Positions 29,283 through 40,851 of a DNA stretch of 64,000 bases are shown one piece after another. Source of the stretch: Marinomonas hwangdonensis (GTDB lineage: Bacteria > Pseudomonadota > Gammaproteobacteria > Pseudomonadales > Marinomonadaceae); NCBI RefSeq assembly GCF_003721245.1, contig NZ_RIZG01000008.1:88384-152383 (forward strand), in the 5' to 3' direction. The first letter of the stretch is position 1; every line of letters begins with the position of its first letter. A program made the translations under genes and the position numbers. The notes beneath the pieces were generated by a model that worked only from the letters and a program-made list of their open reading frames with translations, was not told the DNA's origin and searched no databases.

Positions 29283-29948
29283 CCAGTTTGCACGGTCTTT
29301 ACTGCTTTCTACCAGCTCAGCATTGCGCCCATCATTTTGCATAATCCGCTCCATGGCTTGCTCGTGACTCATTCCCCATGCGGCCATATGCCGTTGTGCA
29401 AGGCGTTCAATCGATACATCAAGAGGAACGTCTAAAAACCAATGTTCATCAAACAGAGCGAGTGCATCTTGCCAGCCGTGGTTCTGATGTAATAAGTACA
29501 AGCCTTCAACCAAAACGACCTTGATGTCCTTTTGAATGGTTAGGTCATCAGCCATTGGGTCTCCAAGAGAATGGTCAAAGCTTGGCCACAGAACATCTTT
29601 TGTAAGATAGGCGTGTTTTATGTCTTTCACTCGCTGTACAAAGGCGGCACTGTCAAATGTCCAAGGGGCGCCACGTCTTGCGAAAGCCGCATCAGGATCG
29701 GGTAATGTACGTAGTTGCGCTTTTGATAGGTGGAAACCATCCATAGACAGACAGGCGATTTGGTCCGTTGTTTGAGTATTAAAAGACGACGCTAAATAGG
29801 CTGCTAAGGTGCTTTTGCCAGATCCTGGGCCTCCCGTAAGACCAATAAGCACCCTGTCTGGTTGATCAAGATAATCGTCGAGTTTATTGAGGGCCGATGT
29901 AATGTCTGTTGAGTTCGCATAAAAATGATCGAGTTTGGATGTCGTCAT
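29268..29948 (-). CDS. P-loop kinase of the uridine kinase/FrcK-like family
   Basis: Walker A motif GLTGGPGSGKSTLAAYL near residue 40, followed by LSMDGFHL (the second family motif), a lid-like PDPDAAFARRGAPWTF, and VVLVEGLYLL; this resembles the nucleoside/nucleotide kinase family that includes phosphoribulokinase/uridine kinase-like and FrcK proteins. The substrate cannot be told from sequence. ATG 29948 is chosen because AAGGA lies seven bases upstream; the frame opens 17 codons earlier without a better site (226 residues chosen). It overlaps tilS by 15 bases at the stops and is divergent from the DUF6482-like gene. Confidence 0.75.
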   Translation of the reverse strand: MTTSKLDHFYANSTDITSALNKLDDYLDQPDRVLIGLTGGPGSGKSTLAAYLASSFNTQTTDQIACLSMDGFHLSKAQLRTLPDPDAAFARRGAPWTFDSAAFVQRVKDIKHAYLTKDVLWPSFDHSLGDPMADDLTIQKDIKVVLVEGLYLLHQNHGWQDALALFDEHWFLDVPLDVSIERLAQRHMAAWGMSHEQAMERIMQNDGRNAELVESSKDRANWLISL

Positions 29949-30072
29949 ATGTTTTTCCTTCTTGTTATTTTTAGCGACTTTAGCAAGATAATGCAGCATT
30001 TATACGCTATTTGGCGTGAACTAAGAAAGCGTATTTCTCGTACAAGTATAAAATCAGCCAAGGTGTCGCCTT

Positions 30073-30369
30073 ATGTTATTAAAAGAGCTCAAAAAAATCA
30101 GCGTTGTGGATAAAGTAAAATTGCATTCACTTGAGTCCAATTTGTATCAATTATCCATTGTGATCGATGGCCAAGAGGAGTACATAAAAACCGATCAAGG
30201 CCGCTTTTTGACCAGCCATAATAAACTGGAATTACAGGCCTTGTTTAAAGATAAAACAGTGGGTTCCATGGTGTTGTGCCACCAAAGTGCCTATGACGAA
30301 ATGGTGGGTCAGCCCATTGGTAAAGGTAATGCGCTGGAAGTTCCGTTAGGGAACACGGACCTGTCCTAG
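30073..30369 (+). CDS. Small protein, DUF6482-like, 98 aa
   Basis: A soluble 98-residue protein, MLLKELKKISVVDKVKLHSL at the start and LYQLSIVIDGQEEYIK in the middle. The overall pattern (N-terminal LKEL helix, a Q/Y-rich beta strand, then SQxLC-like SMVLCHQSAYDEMVG) resembles the small DUF6482 family found in marine and Pseudomonas genomes; that match is from memory and not verified. It is convergent with vanR, 40 bases apart, and divergent from the kinase gene. Function unknown. Confidence 0.55.
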   Translation: MLLKELKKISVVDKVKLHSLESNLYQLSIVIDGQEEYIKTDQGRFLTSHNKLELQALFKDKTVGSMVLCHQSAYDEMVGQPIGKGNALEVPLGNTDLS

Positions 30370-30409
30370 ATCCACCCTGCTGTTCGATGTAACGTTTTCT
30401 TAGATAGTG

Positions 30410-31123
30410 TTATTTAGACTGTATAACGTGAACTTTTTCACCGTTTTCTTCTTTTTGTGAGAAGGTTTTCGCGTAACCTAGCGTCGCGTTGGCATGTTCC
30501 CGCATGATGGCTTCAGCGCGGCTGCCTTGTCCGTTGTGGATGGCGTCAAATACCGCGTGGTGATGCATGTGGGCGAAATTAAAGCGGCGATACTCTTGAG
30601 TCAAGTTGTTGCGATCGAAAGCCAAGGCACTAACCGATGCAAAAGGTAGGTGCTCATTACGGCTCAATGCTTCAGCGATGGCAGGGTTTAAGCTGGCTTC
30701 GATGATAATCTGGTGAAAGCGCTGATTCATGTCGTGGTATATGGCGAGGTCTTGTTCATTGATGTTACCTTTCGCAAACAAGTCATCGCCTTGTTTTAAT
30801 AATTCTCGTAATTCATTGGTCTGTGCTTTCGATAGTGTATTTTCTGCTGCTTGCCTAGCGGCCAACCCTTCTAGTACGCCTCGCACTTCGATAGATCCGC
30901 TAATTTCTGCCTGTGTTACTCGGCGTACCCTATAGCCTCGACCTGATAATTTGGTTAGTAGGCCTTCTTGTTCTAGAGTTCGAAAGGCAATGCGAACAGG
31001 TGTCCGAGAAACCCCCAATTGCTCCGCTGTGGGAATTTCCGCAAGGCGTTGTCCTGACTCAAGCTCTCCAGACAAAATCATTTGGCGTAAACGGCTGATA
31101 ACATGTTGGCCCGGTTTGCTCAT
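30410..31123 (-). CDS. vanR: GntR-family (FadR/FCD type) regulator, probable VanR
   Basis: A 237-residue regulator with an N-terminal winged helix-turn-helix (ISRLRQMILSGELESGQRLA, then TAEQLGVSRTPVRIAFRTL) and a C-terminal all-helical FCD domain whose histidines would hold a metal and the effector. It is divergent from vanA and shares a 226-base intergenic region containing three exact ATTGGATCCAAT palindromes. VanR in other proteobacteria represses vanAB until vanillate binds, which fits; the gene's identity is therefore supported by both family and context. Confidence 0.85.
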   Translation of the reverse strand: MSKPGQHVISRLRQMILSGELESGQRLAEIPTAEQLGVSRTPVRIAFRTLEQEGLLTKLSGRGYRVRRVTQAEISGSIEVRGVLEGLAARQAAENTLSKAQTNELRELLKQGDDLFAKGNINEQDLAIYHDMNQRFHQIIIEASLNPAIAEALSRNEHLPFASVSALAFDRNNLTQEYRRFNFAHMHHHAVFDAIHNGQGSRAEAIMREHANATLGYAKTFSQKEENGEKVHVIQSK

Positions 31124-31187
31124 TGAGTCTGCCTTTGTGTGATTGATAAAAAATAATCATAACGTAAATACCGGAAAAAAAGTAACC

Positions 31188-31199
31188 ATTGGATCCAAT
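31188..31199. promoter_or_regulatory. VanR operator copy 1 (vanR-proximal)
   Basis: Exact 12-bp palindrome ATTGGATCCAAT, 64 bases upstream of the vanR start codon. The same 12-mer is the VanR operator core I know from Caulobacter crescentus vanillate-inducible promoters. It lies where it could autoregulate vanR. Confidence 0.85.
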
Positions 31200-31256
31200 T
31201 GATAATCTTCTATTTTTCAACTGCTTAGCTTGTTAACTATTATTCATAATATAAAT

Positions 31257-31268
31257 ATTGGATCCAAT
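31257..31268. promoter_or_regulatory. VanR operator copy 2 (middle)
   Basis: Second exact ATTGGATCCAAT. Its centre is 69 bases from copy 1 and 52 bases from copy 3, the latter close to five helical turns. It sits about 16 bases upstream of the -35-like TTGTTT of the vanA promoter. Confidence 0.85.
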
Positions 31269-31283
31269 TTATGCATAACCATC

Positions 31284-31311
31284 TTGTTTTATCAATTTTT
31301 TTGAATATATT
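31284..31311 (+). promoter_or_regulatory. Probable vanA promoter
   Basis: TTGTTT at 31284-31289, a 16-base spacer, and TATATT at 31306-31311 on the plus strand. Operator copies 2 and 3 flank it on both sides, an arrangement fit for repression with looping. Called by eye. Confidence 0.6.
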
Positions 31312-31320
31312 GGATCCAAT
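31309..31320. promoter_or_regulatory. VanR operator copy 3 (overlaps vanA -10)
   Basis: Third exact ATTGGATCCAAT, 29 bases upstream of the vanA ATG. It overlaps the end of the -10-like TATATT, so bound repressor would block polymerase directly. Confidence 0.88.
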
Positions 31321-31349
31321 AAATAAAAATAAAAGCAGGAGAATGCCAA

Positions 31350-32471
31350 ATGAGTCAGCAAACTTATCCTAAAAATGCATGGTATGTGGCTGCCATGTCT
31401 GAAGAGGTGGCGGGCAGCCAACCTCTTGGTCGTAAAATCTGTGGCGAAAGCATTGCTTTTTATCGTTCTCATGACAATAAGATTGCTGCGGTATTGGATT
31501 TTTGTCCACACCGCGGTGCAGCGTTGTCGCTAGGGTATGTCGAAGAGGGGCTCTTGGTTTGTGGGTATCATGGTTTAAAAATAGGCGCCGATGGTAAAAC
31601 CAAAGAGATGCCGTTGCAGCGTGTAAAAGGCTTTCCTTGCATGAAGTCTTATGCGGTAGATGAGCGTTATGGTTTCATTTGGGTGTGGCCGGGTGATCAA
31701 TCACAAGCGGATAAAAGTTTGATTCCTCATTTAGAATGGGCGGTTAGTCCAGAATGGGCTTACGGTGGCGGTCTATACCATATCAACTGCGATTATCGTT
31801 TGATGATCGATAACCTCATGGACTTAACCCACGAAACGTATGTGCATGCGAGCAGCATTGGTCAAAAAGAAATTGATGAATCCCCCGTTTCTACTGAAGT
31901 AGAAGGCGACAAAGTGATTACTAGCCGTTTTATGGAAAATATTATGGCGCCACCATTCTGGCAAGCCGCACTTCGTGGCAACGGGCTGGCCGATAATGTC
32001 CCCGTTGATCGTTGGCAAATTTGTCGATTCAGTCCACCTTCCCATGTGATGATCGATGTGGGGGTTGCTCATGCTGGCAACGGTGGTTTTGATGCGCCAG
32101 CAAATAAAAAAGCCAGCAGTACCGTCGTGGACTTTATCACGCCAGAAACCGAGACCTCCATTTGGTATTTTTGGGGAATGGCACGTAACTTCAAGCCGGA
32201 AGATCAAGCGCTAACCGATACGATTCGAGAAGGGCAAGGTAAGATCTTTGCTGAAGATTTAGAGGTGCTTGAACGTCAGCAACAAAACCTTTTGGCGTTT
32301 CCTGATTATGATTTATTGAAGTTAGACATTGATGCGGGTGGTGTGCAATCAAGACGTATTATTGATCGGCTCATAACTAAAGAACAGACAGCTAAAGAGC
32401 AGGTCGCCAAGGCGTCCATTGCCGAGACACCTTCTCAGTCGTCTGTACCACTTCAAAAAGTGTCATTTTAA
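31350..32471 (+). CDS. vanA: Vanillate O-demethylase oxygenase subunit VanA
   Basis: Rieske non-heme iron oxygenase that removes the O-methyl group of vanillate to give protocatechuate and formaldehyde. Rieske ligands are visible: Cys52-x-His54 in FCPHRG and Cys71-x2-His74 in VCGYHG. The mononuclear iron site shows as DNLMDLTHETYVHASSIG. At 373 residues it is about 20 longer than typical VanA because of a low-complexity tail (after RLITKEQ). AGCAGGAG ahead of ATG 31350 is the ribosome site. vanB, its reductase, follows. Confidence 0.93.
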   Translation: MSQQTYPKNAWYVAAMSEEVAGSQPLGRKICGESIAFYRSHDNKIAAVLDFCPHRGAALSLGYVEEGLLVCGYHGLKIGADGKTKEMPLQRVKGFPCMKSYAVDERYGFIWVWPGDQSQADKSLIPHLEWAVSPEWAYGGGLYHINCDYRLMIDNLMDLTHETYVHASSIGQKEIDESPVSTEVEGDKVITSRFMENIMAPPFWQAALRGNGLADNVPVDRWQICRFSPPSHVMIDVGVAHAGNGGFDAPANKKASSTVVDFITPETETSIWYFWGMARNFKPEDQALTDTIREGQGKIFAEDLEVLERQQQNLLAFPDYDLLKLDIDAGGVQSRRIIDRLITKEQTAKEQVAKASIAETPSQSSVPLQKVSF

Positions 32472-32479
32472 TATGATCA

Positions 32480-32522
32480 GCGCCAGCCAGAGAGTGGTTT
32501 TTATTTACTCTCAGGCTGGCGC
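32480..32522. other. Long hairpin between vanA and vanB without a T tract
   Basis: GCGCCAGCC at 32480-32488 pairs with GGCTGGCGC at 32514-32522. After an A/A mismatch GAGAGT pairs with ACTCTC around an 11-base loop. A run of A's, not T's, follows, so it is not an ordinary plus-strand terminator. It would stabilise the vanA 3' end or uncouple vanA from vanB levels. Confidence 0.75.
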
Positions 32523-32552
32523 CTAAAAAAAATAACAGGTCAGGAGAGGCAA

Positions 32553-33509
32553 ATGATTCCGGTCATTGTAAGAAATGTTGTTACCGAAGCACAAGGTGTG
32601 GTTCGGCTTGTGCTAGGTTCTTTGGATGGCTCAGGGTTGCCTACTTTTGAGGCTGGTGCGCATATTGACATTAAGTTGCCAAGTGGTTTGCTTCGTCAAT
32701 ATTCATTATGTCGTTTGCAAGTGGAAGCGCAGTATTATGAAATTGCGGTTTTGAAAGACCCGCAATCAAGGGGAGGATCGGCCGAGGTGCATCGCTTGAA
32801 AATGGGGGATACCTTGTCGATAAGTGCCCCTAGAAATCATTTTCCATTAATAGATACAAGACGTCATAGCGTTTTAGTGGCTGGCGGTATCGGTGTAACA
32901 CCTCTGTTGCCAATGGCGCAGCAGTTACAAAAAATGGATTTGCCTTTCGAATTTCATTATTGTTCGAAGTCACCGGACACGGCGGCATTTTCATCCGCGT
33001 TAAAAAGTGCCTCTTTTGCCGATAAAATGCATTTTCATTTTAGCCAAGTGGCGAGTTCTGGTCGAATGGATGTGGTTAATGTTTTATCACGCCACTCGAA
33101 TCACTCGGAATTATATGTTTGTGGCCCCGCAGATTTTATTAATGACGTGTCGTTGCAGGCAAAAATGTTAGGTTGGCCTGAAGAGCGTATGCACAGAGAA
33201 TTTTTTGCTGCGCCTGCTGTTGATGAGCATGTCGTTGAAAATACCGCGTTTAAAGTGAAAATTCATAGTACGGGTGAGATCTTTGATGTCGAGGCTGATC
33301 AGAGTATTTTTGAAGTATTAGACAATAATGGTGTTTTTTTGGCAGTATCCTGTGAATCGGGTGTGTGCGGTACGTGCCAGACGGGTGTGATCGAGGGTGT
33401 TCCAGACCATCGAGATGTGTTTTTAACAGACCAAGAGCACGCCTCAGGAAAGCTAGTCATGCCCTGTTGCTCGCGTTCAAAAACGCCTATTTTAGAGCTA
33501 GACTTGTAA
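32553..33509 (+). CDS. vanB: Vanillate O-demethylase reductase subunit VanB
   Basis: Passes electrons from NADH through FMN and a plant-type [2Fe-2S] cluster to VanA. The 318 residues have an FMN-binding barrel (RQYSLCRL), a nucleotide-binding domain (LVAGGIGVTPLLPMA), and a C-terminal ferredoxin domain with CESGVCGTCQTGV plus a later Cys in MPCCSRS. Class IA family order (FMN, NAD, 2Fe-2S) is as expected. Same strand as vanA, 81 bases apart; AGGAGAGG ahead of ATG 32553. Confidence 0.93.
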   Translation: MIPVIVRNVVTEAQGVVRLVLGSLDGSGLPTFEAGAHIDIKLPSGLLRQYSLCRLQVEAQYYEIAVLKDPQSRGGSAEVHRLKMGDTLSISAPRNHFPLIDTRRHSVLVAGGIGVTPLLPMAQQLQKMDLPFEFHYCSKSPDTAAFSSALKSASFADKMHFHFSQVASSGRMDVVNVLSRHSNHSELYVCGPADFINDVSLQAKMLGWPEERMHREFFAAPAVDEHVVENTAFKVKIHSTGEIFDVEADQSIFEVLDNNGVFLAVSCESGVCGTCQTGVIEGVPDHRDVFLTDQEHASGKLVMPCCSRSKTPILELDL

Positions 33510-33572
33510 TGCGAACCAACAGGATTTAAGGCGAGGACTTTTAAAGCTTGTTAGTCTTGGTGTATGGGATCG

Positions 33573-33610
33573 TCACTCAATGCAAAACAGCCATGTTTTA
33601 CATTGAGTGA
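33573..33610. other. Long hairpin after vanB
   Basis: TCACTCAATG at 33573-33582 pairs with CATTGAGTGA at 33601-33610; after a C/A mismatch AAAAC pairs with GTTTT around a six-base loop. No T tract follows immediately. It lies in the 197-base gap before pyrG and may mark the end of the van operon as a bidirectional stem or an RNA end stabiliser. The rest of the gap must contain the pyrG promoter, which I cannot place confidently. Confidence 0.65.
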
Positions 33611-33700
33611 AATGCCTTCCGATGTTATTATTTTCCCCCGTCCTGAAGGTAAAAATACTCTGCCTTCAAATCTTGTATTCTATTCATTAAGGCGGGTTAA

Positions 33701-35341
<1,641 letters not shown>

Positions 35342-35365
35342 GTAGATCAAACAGGCAGTTTGTGA

Positions 35366-36694
<1,329 letters not shown>

Positions 36695-36725
36695 TACCGT
36701 TTTGATTTACACAGTGTCTTGATCT

Positions 36726-36757
36726 AAAAAGGGAGAACCAAGTTCTCCCTTTTTTTT
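36726..36757 (+). terminator. Intrinsic terminator after eno
   Basis: GGGAGAAC at 36731-36738 pairs with GTTCTCCC at 36742-36749, loop CAA, flanked by A's on the left and eight T's on the right. Separates eno from ftsB-ispD. Confidence 0.92.
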
Positions 36758-36832
36758 CGTTTTTTTGCTTCAATTCCTTTGGCTTTAATTTTATGGTAAC
36801 GGGAATGTTTAGGTTGGGTTGTTGAGGGTGCT

Positions 36833-37111
36833 ATGGCGCGTCTATTACTGTTGTTTTTTTTGTGTGCGATCGGCTATCAATCCTATCATTTGTACTTTGG
36901 TGAACAGGGTATAAAACGACAAGAAGAATTAGCTAAGCAGATTGCCTATCAAGAGCGTATTAATCAACGCCTCCAGCACCGCAATCAAGCGCTTAGGGCT
37001 CAGGTAGATGACTTAAGGCTTGGTGATGAGGCGGTAGAAGAGCATGTTCGTAGTGAGCTGCAGTACATCAAAGACGGTGAAGTCTTTTATCGAATGGTGA
37101 ATAAACAATGA
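36833..37111 (+). CDS. ftsB: Cell division protein FtsB
   Basis: Small bitopic protein of the FtsQLB complex that licenses septal peptidoglycan synthesis. The 92 residues start with one membrane helix (about residues 3-20) followed by a charged coiled-coil from about residue 28 to 70, the family pattern. The next gene, ispD, overlaps its last four bases, an arrangement found in E. coli too. Confidence 0.92.
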   Translation: MARLLLLFFLCAIGYQSYHLYFGEQGIKRQEELAKQIAYQERINQRLQHRNQALRAQVDDLRLGDEAVEEHVRSELQYIKDGEVFYRMVNKQ

Positions 37112-37827
37112 CGTCGGCCTTGTGGGTTATCATCCCAGCTGCTGGAGTGGGGCAACGTATGCAAGCGGATTGCCCAAAACAATATCTGTCTCTTGCAGGA
37201 CAAACCATTCTAGACCGCACTATCGATATTTTTATCTCCCACCCTATGATTGCTGGTGTGTTGGTTGGTGTCGGTGAAGCGGATGAATATTGGCCAGACT
37301 CCAAATGGTATCAACATAAATCAGTACACAGTTTTGTCGGTGGTAAAGAGCGCAGTGATACCGTACAGGCAGGGCTTAAGTATTTGCTGAATTTAACCGG
37401 GTTGAAACAGCAAGAAGTCTTGGTGCATGATGCGGCCCGCCCTCTGTTGACGCATGCCGCGTTAGATCGAATTATTGATCACGCATCGGATCAAGGTGCG
37501 CTGTTGGCGATGCCTTCTAAAGATACGGTAAAACGTCAAGTGTCTGGCTCGCAGGTTGTTGAAACCACACTAGACCGAAACACCATATGGCTGGCTCAGA
37601 CGCCACAGAAATTCCCTCTGCAGACTTTGTTAGACGCGCTAGATAAAGCCCAATCTGCGGGCGTTGTGATCACGGATGAGTGTTCCGCTATGGAGTTTTC
37701 TGGCTGGCACCCAGACCTAGTTGTGGGAGAATCGAGTAACATCAAGATCACTTTGCCTGAGGATCTGTTGATCGCAGAGGCCCTTTTTTCTTATCTTTGC
37801 CATTCAAACACTGAGTGCAAAACCTAG
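37108..37827 (+). CDS. ispD: 2-C-methyl-D-erythritol 4-phosphate cytidylyltransferase IspD
   Basis: Third step of the MEP isoprenoid pathway: attaches CMP from CTP to MEP. The 239 residues show the nucleotide-binding [17 protein letters not shown], the [10 protein letters not shown] motif and [10 protein letters not shown]. ispF follows after 16 bases; the dxr gene of the same pathway is at 13.8 kb. Confidence 0.96.
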   Translation: MTSALWVIIPAAGVGQRMQADCPKQYLSLAGQTILDRTIDIFISHPMIAGVLVGVGEADEYWPDSKWYQHKSVHSFVGGKERSDTVQAGLKYLLNLTGLKQQEVLVHDAARPLLTHAALDRIIDHASDQGALLAMPSKDTVKRQVSGSQVVETTLDRNTIWLAQTPQKFPLQTLLDALDKAQSAGVVITDECSAMEFSGWHPDLVVGESSNIKITLPEDLLIAEALFSYLCHSNTECKT

Positions 37828-37843
37828 CACAGGAGTAATTATC

Positions 37844-38365
37844 ATGATGCCGTTTCGCATTGGTCATGGTTTTGATGTACACAAATTTGGCGAGGGAAAT
37901 CATATCGTTTTAGGTGGCGTTGTTATTCCTTACTCACAAGGACTGATTGCTCATTCCGATGGTGATGTAGCCCTACATGCTTTAACTGATGCCTTACTTG
38001 GTGCCGCGGCCCTAGGTGATATAGGGAAGCACTTTCCCGATACAGACGCGGCTTTTGCTGGGGCGGATAGTCGTGTTTTATTAAAGCGTGCCTATCAGGA
38101 AATACAGGCACTCGGTTTTAGTGTCGGTAATGTAGATGTCACTATTATTGCTGAGGCGCCAAAAATGCGTCCTTACATTGATGCCATGCGAGCCAACATT
38201 GCTGACGATTTAGCACTGGATATTAGTTCGGTCAATGTGAAAGCGACGACCACGGAAAAGCTCGGCTTTACTGGACGAAAAGAAGGTATTGCTGTTGAGG
38301 CGGTCGCCCTTATTTTTAATCAAGCTTTTATTAATCGAGCTTTTGTGAATCAAGGTAATGTATGA
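37844..38365 (+). CDS. ispF: 2-C-methyl-D-erythritol 2,4-cyclodiphosphate synthase IspF
   Basis: Cyclises CDP-ME-2-phosphate. Zinc ligands are seen in [10 protein letters not shown] (Asp, His) and [19 protein letters not shown] (His). The 173 residues are slightly longer than usual because of a C-terminal extension with repeats of the type [14 protein letters not shown]. Start ATG 37844 could also be the second ATG; both are in frame. truD overlaps its stop by four bases. Confidence 0.96.
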   Translation: MMPFRIGHGFDVHKFGEGNHIVLGGVVIPYSQGLIAHSDGDVALHALTDALLGAAALGDIGKHFPDTDAAFAGADSRVLLKRAYQEIQALGFSVGNVDVTIIAEAPKMRPYIDAMRANIADDLALDISSVNVKATTTEKLGFTGRKEGIAVEAVALIFNQAFINRAFVNQGNV

Positions 38366-39465
38366 ATACCGAATGGCGATATGCTTGGTCTAGGCCGACT
38401 GTGACTGGGGATTTAAAAACCCATGTACAAGACTTTTATGTGGAAGAGCAGTTAGGATTTGAGCCCGATGGCAAAGGTGAATTTTGCTTTGTGTTTATTG
38501 AAAAGCAAGGCGTCAATACCGATTTTCTTGCCAAGCGCCTTGCTCAAATTGTGGGAATTGCGCCCACCAAGGTGACTTACAGTGGCGTGAAAGACCGTCA
38601 CGCTTGTACGCGTCAGTGGTTCTGTTTGCATGTTCTGAATCAAGAGCCAGATTTATCAACGATTCAGGAAGCCTTTAGAGAGCCGGAAAACGTTCGTGTG
38701 ATTGCCCAGTTGCGTCACTCAAAAAAGCTCCGTACAGGGGCGCATTTAGCCAATCGTTTTGTGATTCGGTTGCGCGGTATTCAAGGGGATTTAGACGAAC
38801 TAGAAGGACGTTTACATCTAATTAAGCAAGGTGGTGTACCCAACTATTATGGTCCACAACGTTTTGGTATAAATGGTAATAATTTGCACTACGGCAAAGA
38901 TTTTGTCCTCAAAGGGCGGCAAAGTCGCCGCAAACTGTCTAAAACTGAGTCATTTTGGCTATCGGCTATTCGTTCTTGGTGTTTCAATCAAGCACTTAGT
39001 GATCAGGTTGAAAATGGCATGTGGATGCGTTTGTGTGACGGTGATATTGCTCAGTTTCAACATAAAGACGAGCAGTTTCGCGTAAAAGAGGTGGATGCCT
39101 TGATGCACTTAAGTGTAATGCGTGGCAACATAAGCCCTGTTTTGCCTATGATCAGCGAGGGTTGGGAAGCGGGCACAGGTGCTCAACGCGAGCGAGTCAT
39201 GAAAACCTCTCTGTTTGACAGTACGGATTTGGTTGACGCGTTAGTTGCCTTTGAATTGTCCCGAGACAGTCGACTGGCTCGCCTTGTGCCAATGAATATG
39301 GCGTGGGAATTGCTTAGAGAAGATAAAGATAGCCAAGACGGTGCCCAGTTAATCGTGGAGTTTTCTTTACCAAAAGGTTGTTTTGCAACCAGTATTTTAC
39401 GCGAACTGATCAATTTTACGGATAAGTCAGCAGAGAAACATCATGAGAATATTGATCGCCAATGA
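38362..39465 (+). CDS. truD: tRNA pseudouridine(13) synthase TruD
   Basis: Forms pseudouridine 13 in tRNA-Glu and others. The 367 residues carry the catalytic Asp in [16 protein letters not shown] and the [15 protein letters not shown] motif. The start overlaps ispF and its end overlaps surE by 23 bases, so the block ispF-truD-surE-pcm is one unit; the order is as in E. coli. Confidence 0.96.
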   Translation: MNTEWRYAWSRPTVTGDLKTHVQDFYVEEQLGFEPDGKGEFCFVFIEKQGVNTDFLAKRLAQIVGIAPTKVTYSGVKDRHACTRQWFCLHVLNQEPDLSTIQEAFREPENVRVIAQLRHSKKLRTGAHLANRFVIRLRGIQGDLDELEGRLHLIKQGGVPNYYGPQRFGINGNNLHYGKDFVLKGRQSRRKLSKTESFWLSAIRSWCFNQALSDQVENGMWMRLCDGDIAQFQHKDEQFRVKEVDALMHLSVMRGNISPVLPMISEGWEAGTGAQRERVMKTSLFDSTDLVDALVAFELSRDSRLARLVPMNMAWELLREDKDSQDGAQLIVEFSLPKGCFATSILRELINFTDKSAEKHHENIDRQ

Positions 39466-40189
39466 CGATGGTATTGATGCGCTTGGTATTCAAACGCTAG
39501 CCAGACATTTACAACAAGAGTATGACATCTTGGTTGTGGCACCGGATCGCAATCGCAGCGGTGCCAGTAATTCGTTAACTTTGACTCGACCAGTACAGCC
39601 AACGCAAGTTGAAAAGCATCAGTACCGTGTCGATGGAACGCCAACTGATTGTGTGTATCTTGCTTTGTCTGGTGTCATTGATGGTGATGTGGATTTAGTG
39701 GTGTCAGGGATTAACCATGGCGCCAATTTAGGTGATGATGTTATTTACTCTGGCACTGTCGCTGCGGCTATGGAAGCTCGACATCTAGGGCGGCCTGCAC
39801 TGGCGGTGTCTTTGGTGGGAAGCCAGCACTTTGATACCGCAGCAAAAGTGGTAATGCAGTTGTTAAAAGATGCCAACACCTTGAATTTGCCTGCGGGTAT
39901 TTTATTAAATGTGAATGTGCCAGACGTTCCATATGATGAGCTGGAAGGTATACAAGTTACGCGTCTTGGGTATCGTCAAAAAGCGCAGGCACCGATTTCT
40001 GCTCAACACCCTAAGGGAATACCAAGCTTTTGGATTGGGGCTTTGTCAGAGCCTCATAATGCCCTTGAAGGAACAGACTTTCACGCTGTTGAGAGAGGAT
40101 ATGTATCGGTTACCCCCATTCACACAGACATGACTTGCCATGAGGTGAGTGTGTCGTTAGAAACATGGGCCAAAACCGTAATGTTATGA
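39443..40189 (+). CDS. surE: 5'/3'-nucleotidase SurE
   Basis: Metal-dependent survival phosphatase acting on nucleoside monophosphates. The 248 residues begin [17 protein letters not shown] with the metal-binding Asp pair, then NRSGASNSLTL with the family serine and SGINHGANLGDDVIYSGTV. The start lies inside truD and the stop overlaps pcm (ATGA). The surE-pcm-nlpD-rpoS line is the stationary-phase neighbourhood of gammaproteobacteria. Confidence 0.97.
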   Translation: MRILIANDDGIDALGIQTLARHLQQEYDILVVAPDRNRSGASNSLTLTRPVQPTQVEKHQYRVDGTPTDCVYLALSGVIDGDVDLVVSGINHGANLGDDVIYSGTVAAAMEARHLGRPALAVSLVGSQHFDTAAKVVMQLLKDANTLNLPAGILLNVNVPDVPYDELEGIQVTRLGYRQKAQAPISAQHPKGIPSFWIGALSEPHNALEGTDFHAVERGYVSVTPIHTDMTCHEVSVSLETWAKTVML

Positions 40190-40851
40190 GTCAACATGAT
40201 CTGAATTGGCTACTAACACACACGCAACCTGAAGCGAAGAGAATGATTCAGTATCTCAGGGAGCAGGGCATTCACCATGAAGATTTATTGGTCTTGATGG
40301 AAAAGCTCCCTCGTCATCAGTTTGTTGAGCCTGCGTTTTCTCACTTGGCTTACTCCGCCACACCACTCCCGATTGGCCGTCATCAAACTATCAGTCAGCC
40401 ACTCACTGTTGCTAAAATGACGCAATGGTTATTGACTTACGCAAGGCCGGGAAGGGTGTTAGAAATTGGAACCGGATCCGGTTATCAAACGCGAATTTTG
40501 GCGCATTTTTTTAATAAAGTTCACACGATAGAGCGACAGCAATGGTTGTATCTGCAAGCAAAGCAGCGATTATCTGCAATGGGAATAAACAATGTGGAGT
40601 ATGTATTTGGTGATGGGCAAGTGGGTTGGCCTCAGAAAATAGAAATGGATGCCGTTATAATTACCGCTATGGCCAGTAAAGTGCCTTTAGCGCTGACTCG
40701 ATGTCTTAAAGAAAATGGGGTTTTAATTATGCCTATTGACCATCCGCGTCCGCAAATAGGTTGCTGGCGTAAAGAGGGAGATCGTTGGAAATGTCTGCAA
40801 ACAGACGTTGCGTTTTTTGTGCCTTTATTGGAAGGAATAGAATATGCCTAA
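40186..40851 (+). CDS. pcm: Protein-L-isoaspartate O-methyltransferase Pcm
   Basis: Repairs isoaspartyl damage in proteins using S-adenosylmethionine. The start at ATG 40186 overlaps the surE stop as ATGA, giving 221 residues; an ATG 21 bases earlier is also open. Seen: the SAM loop VLEIGTGSGYQT and the preceding ISQPLTVAKMTQ family motif. The downstream DUF368 gene overlaps by eight bases. Confidence 0.95.
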   Translation: MSQHDLNWLLTHTQPEAKRMIQYLREQGIHHEDLLVLMEKLPRHQFVEPAFSHLAYSATPLPIGRHQTISQPLTVAKMTQWLLTYARPGRVLEIGTGSGYQTRILAHFFNKVHTIERQQWLYLQAKQRLSAMGINNVEYVFGDGQVGWPQKIEMDAVIITAMASKVPLALTRCLKENGVLIMPIDHPRPQIGCWRKEGDRWKCLQTDVAFFVPLLEGIEYA

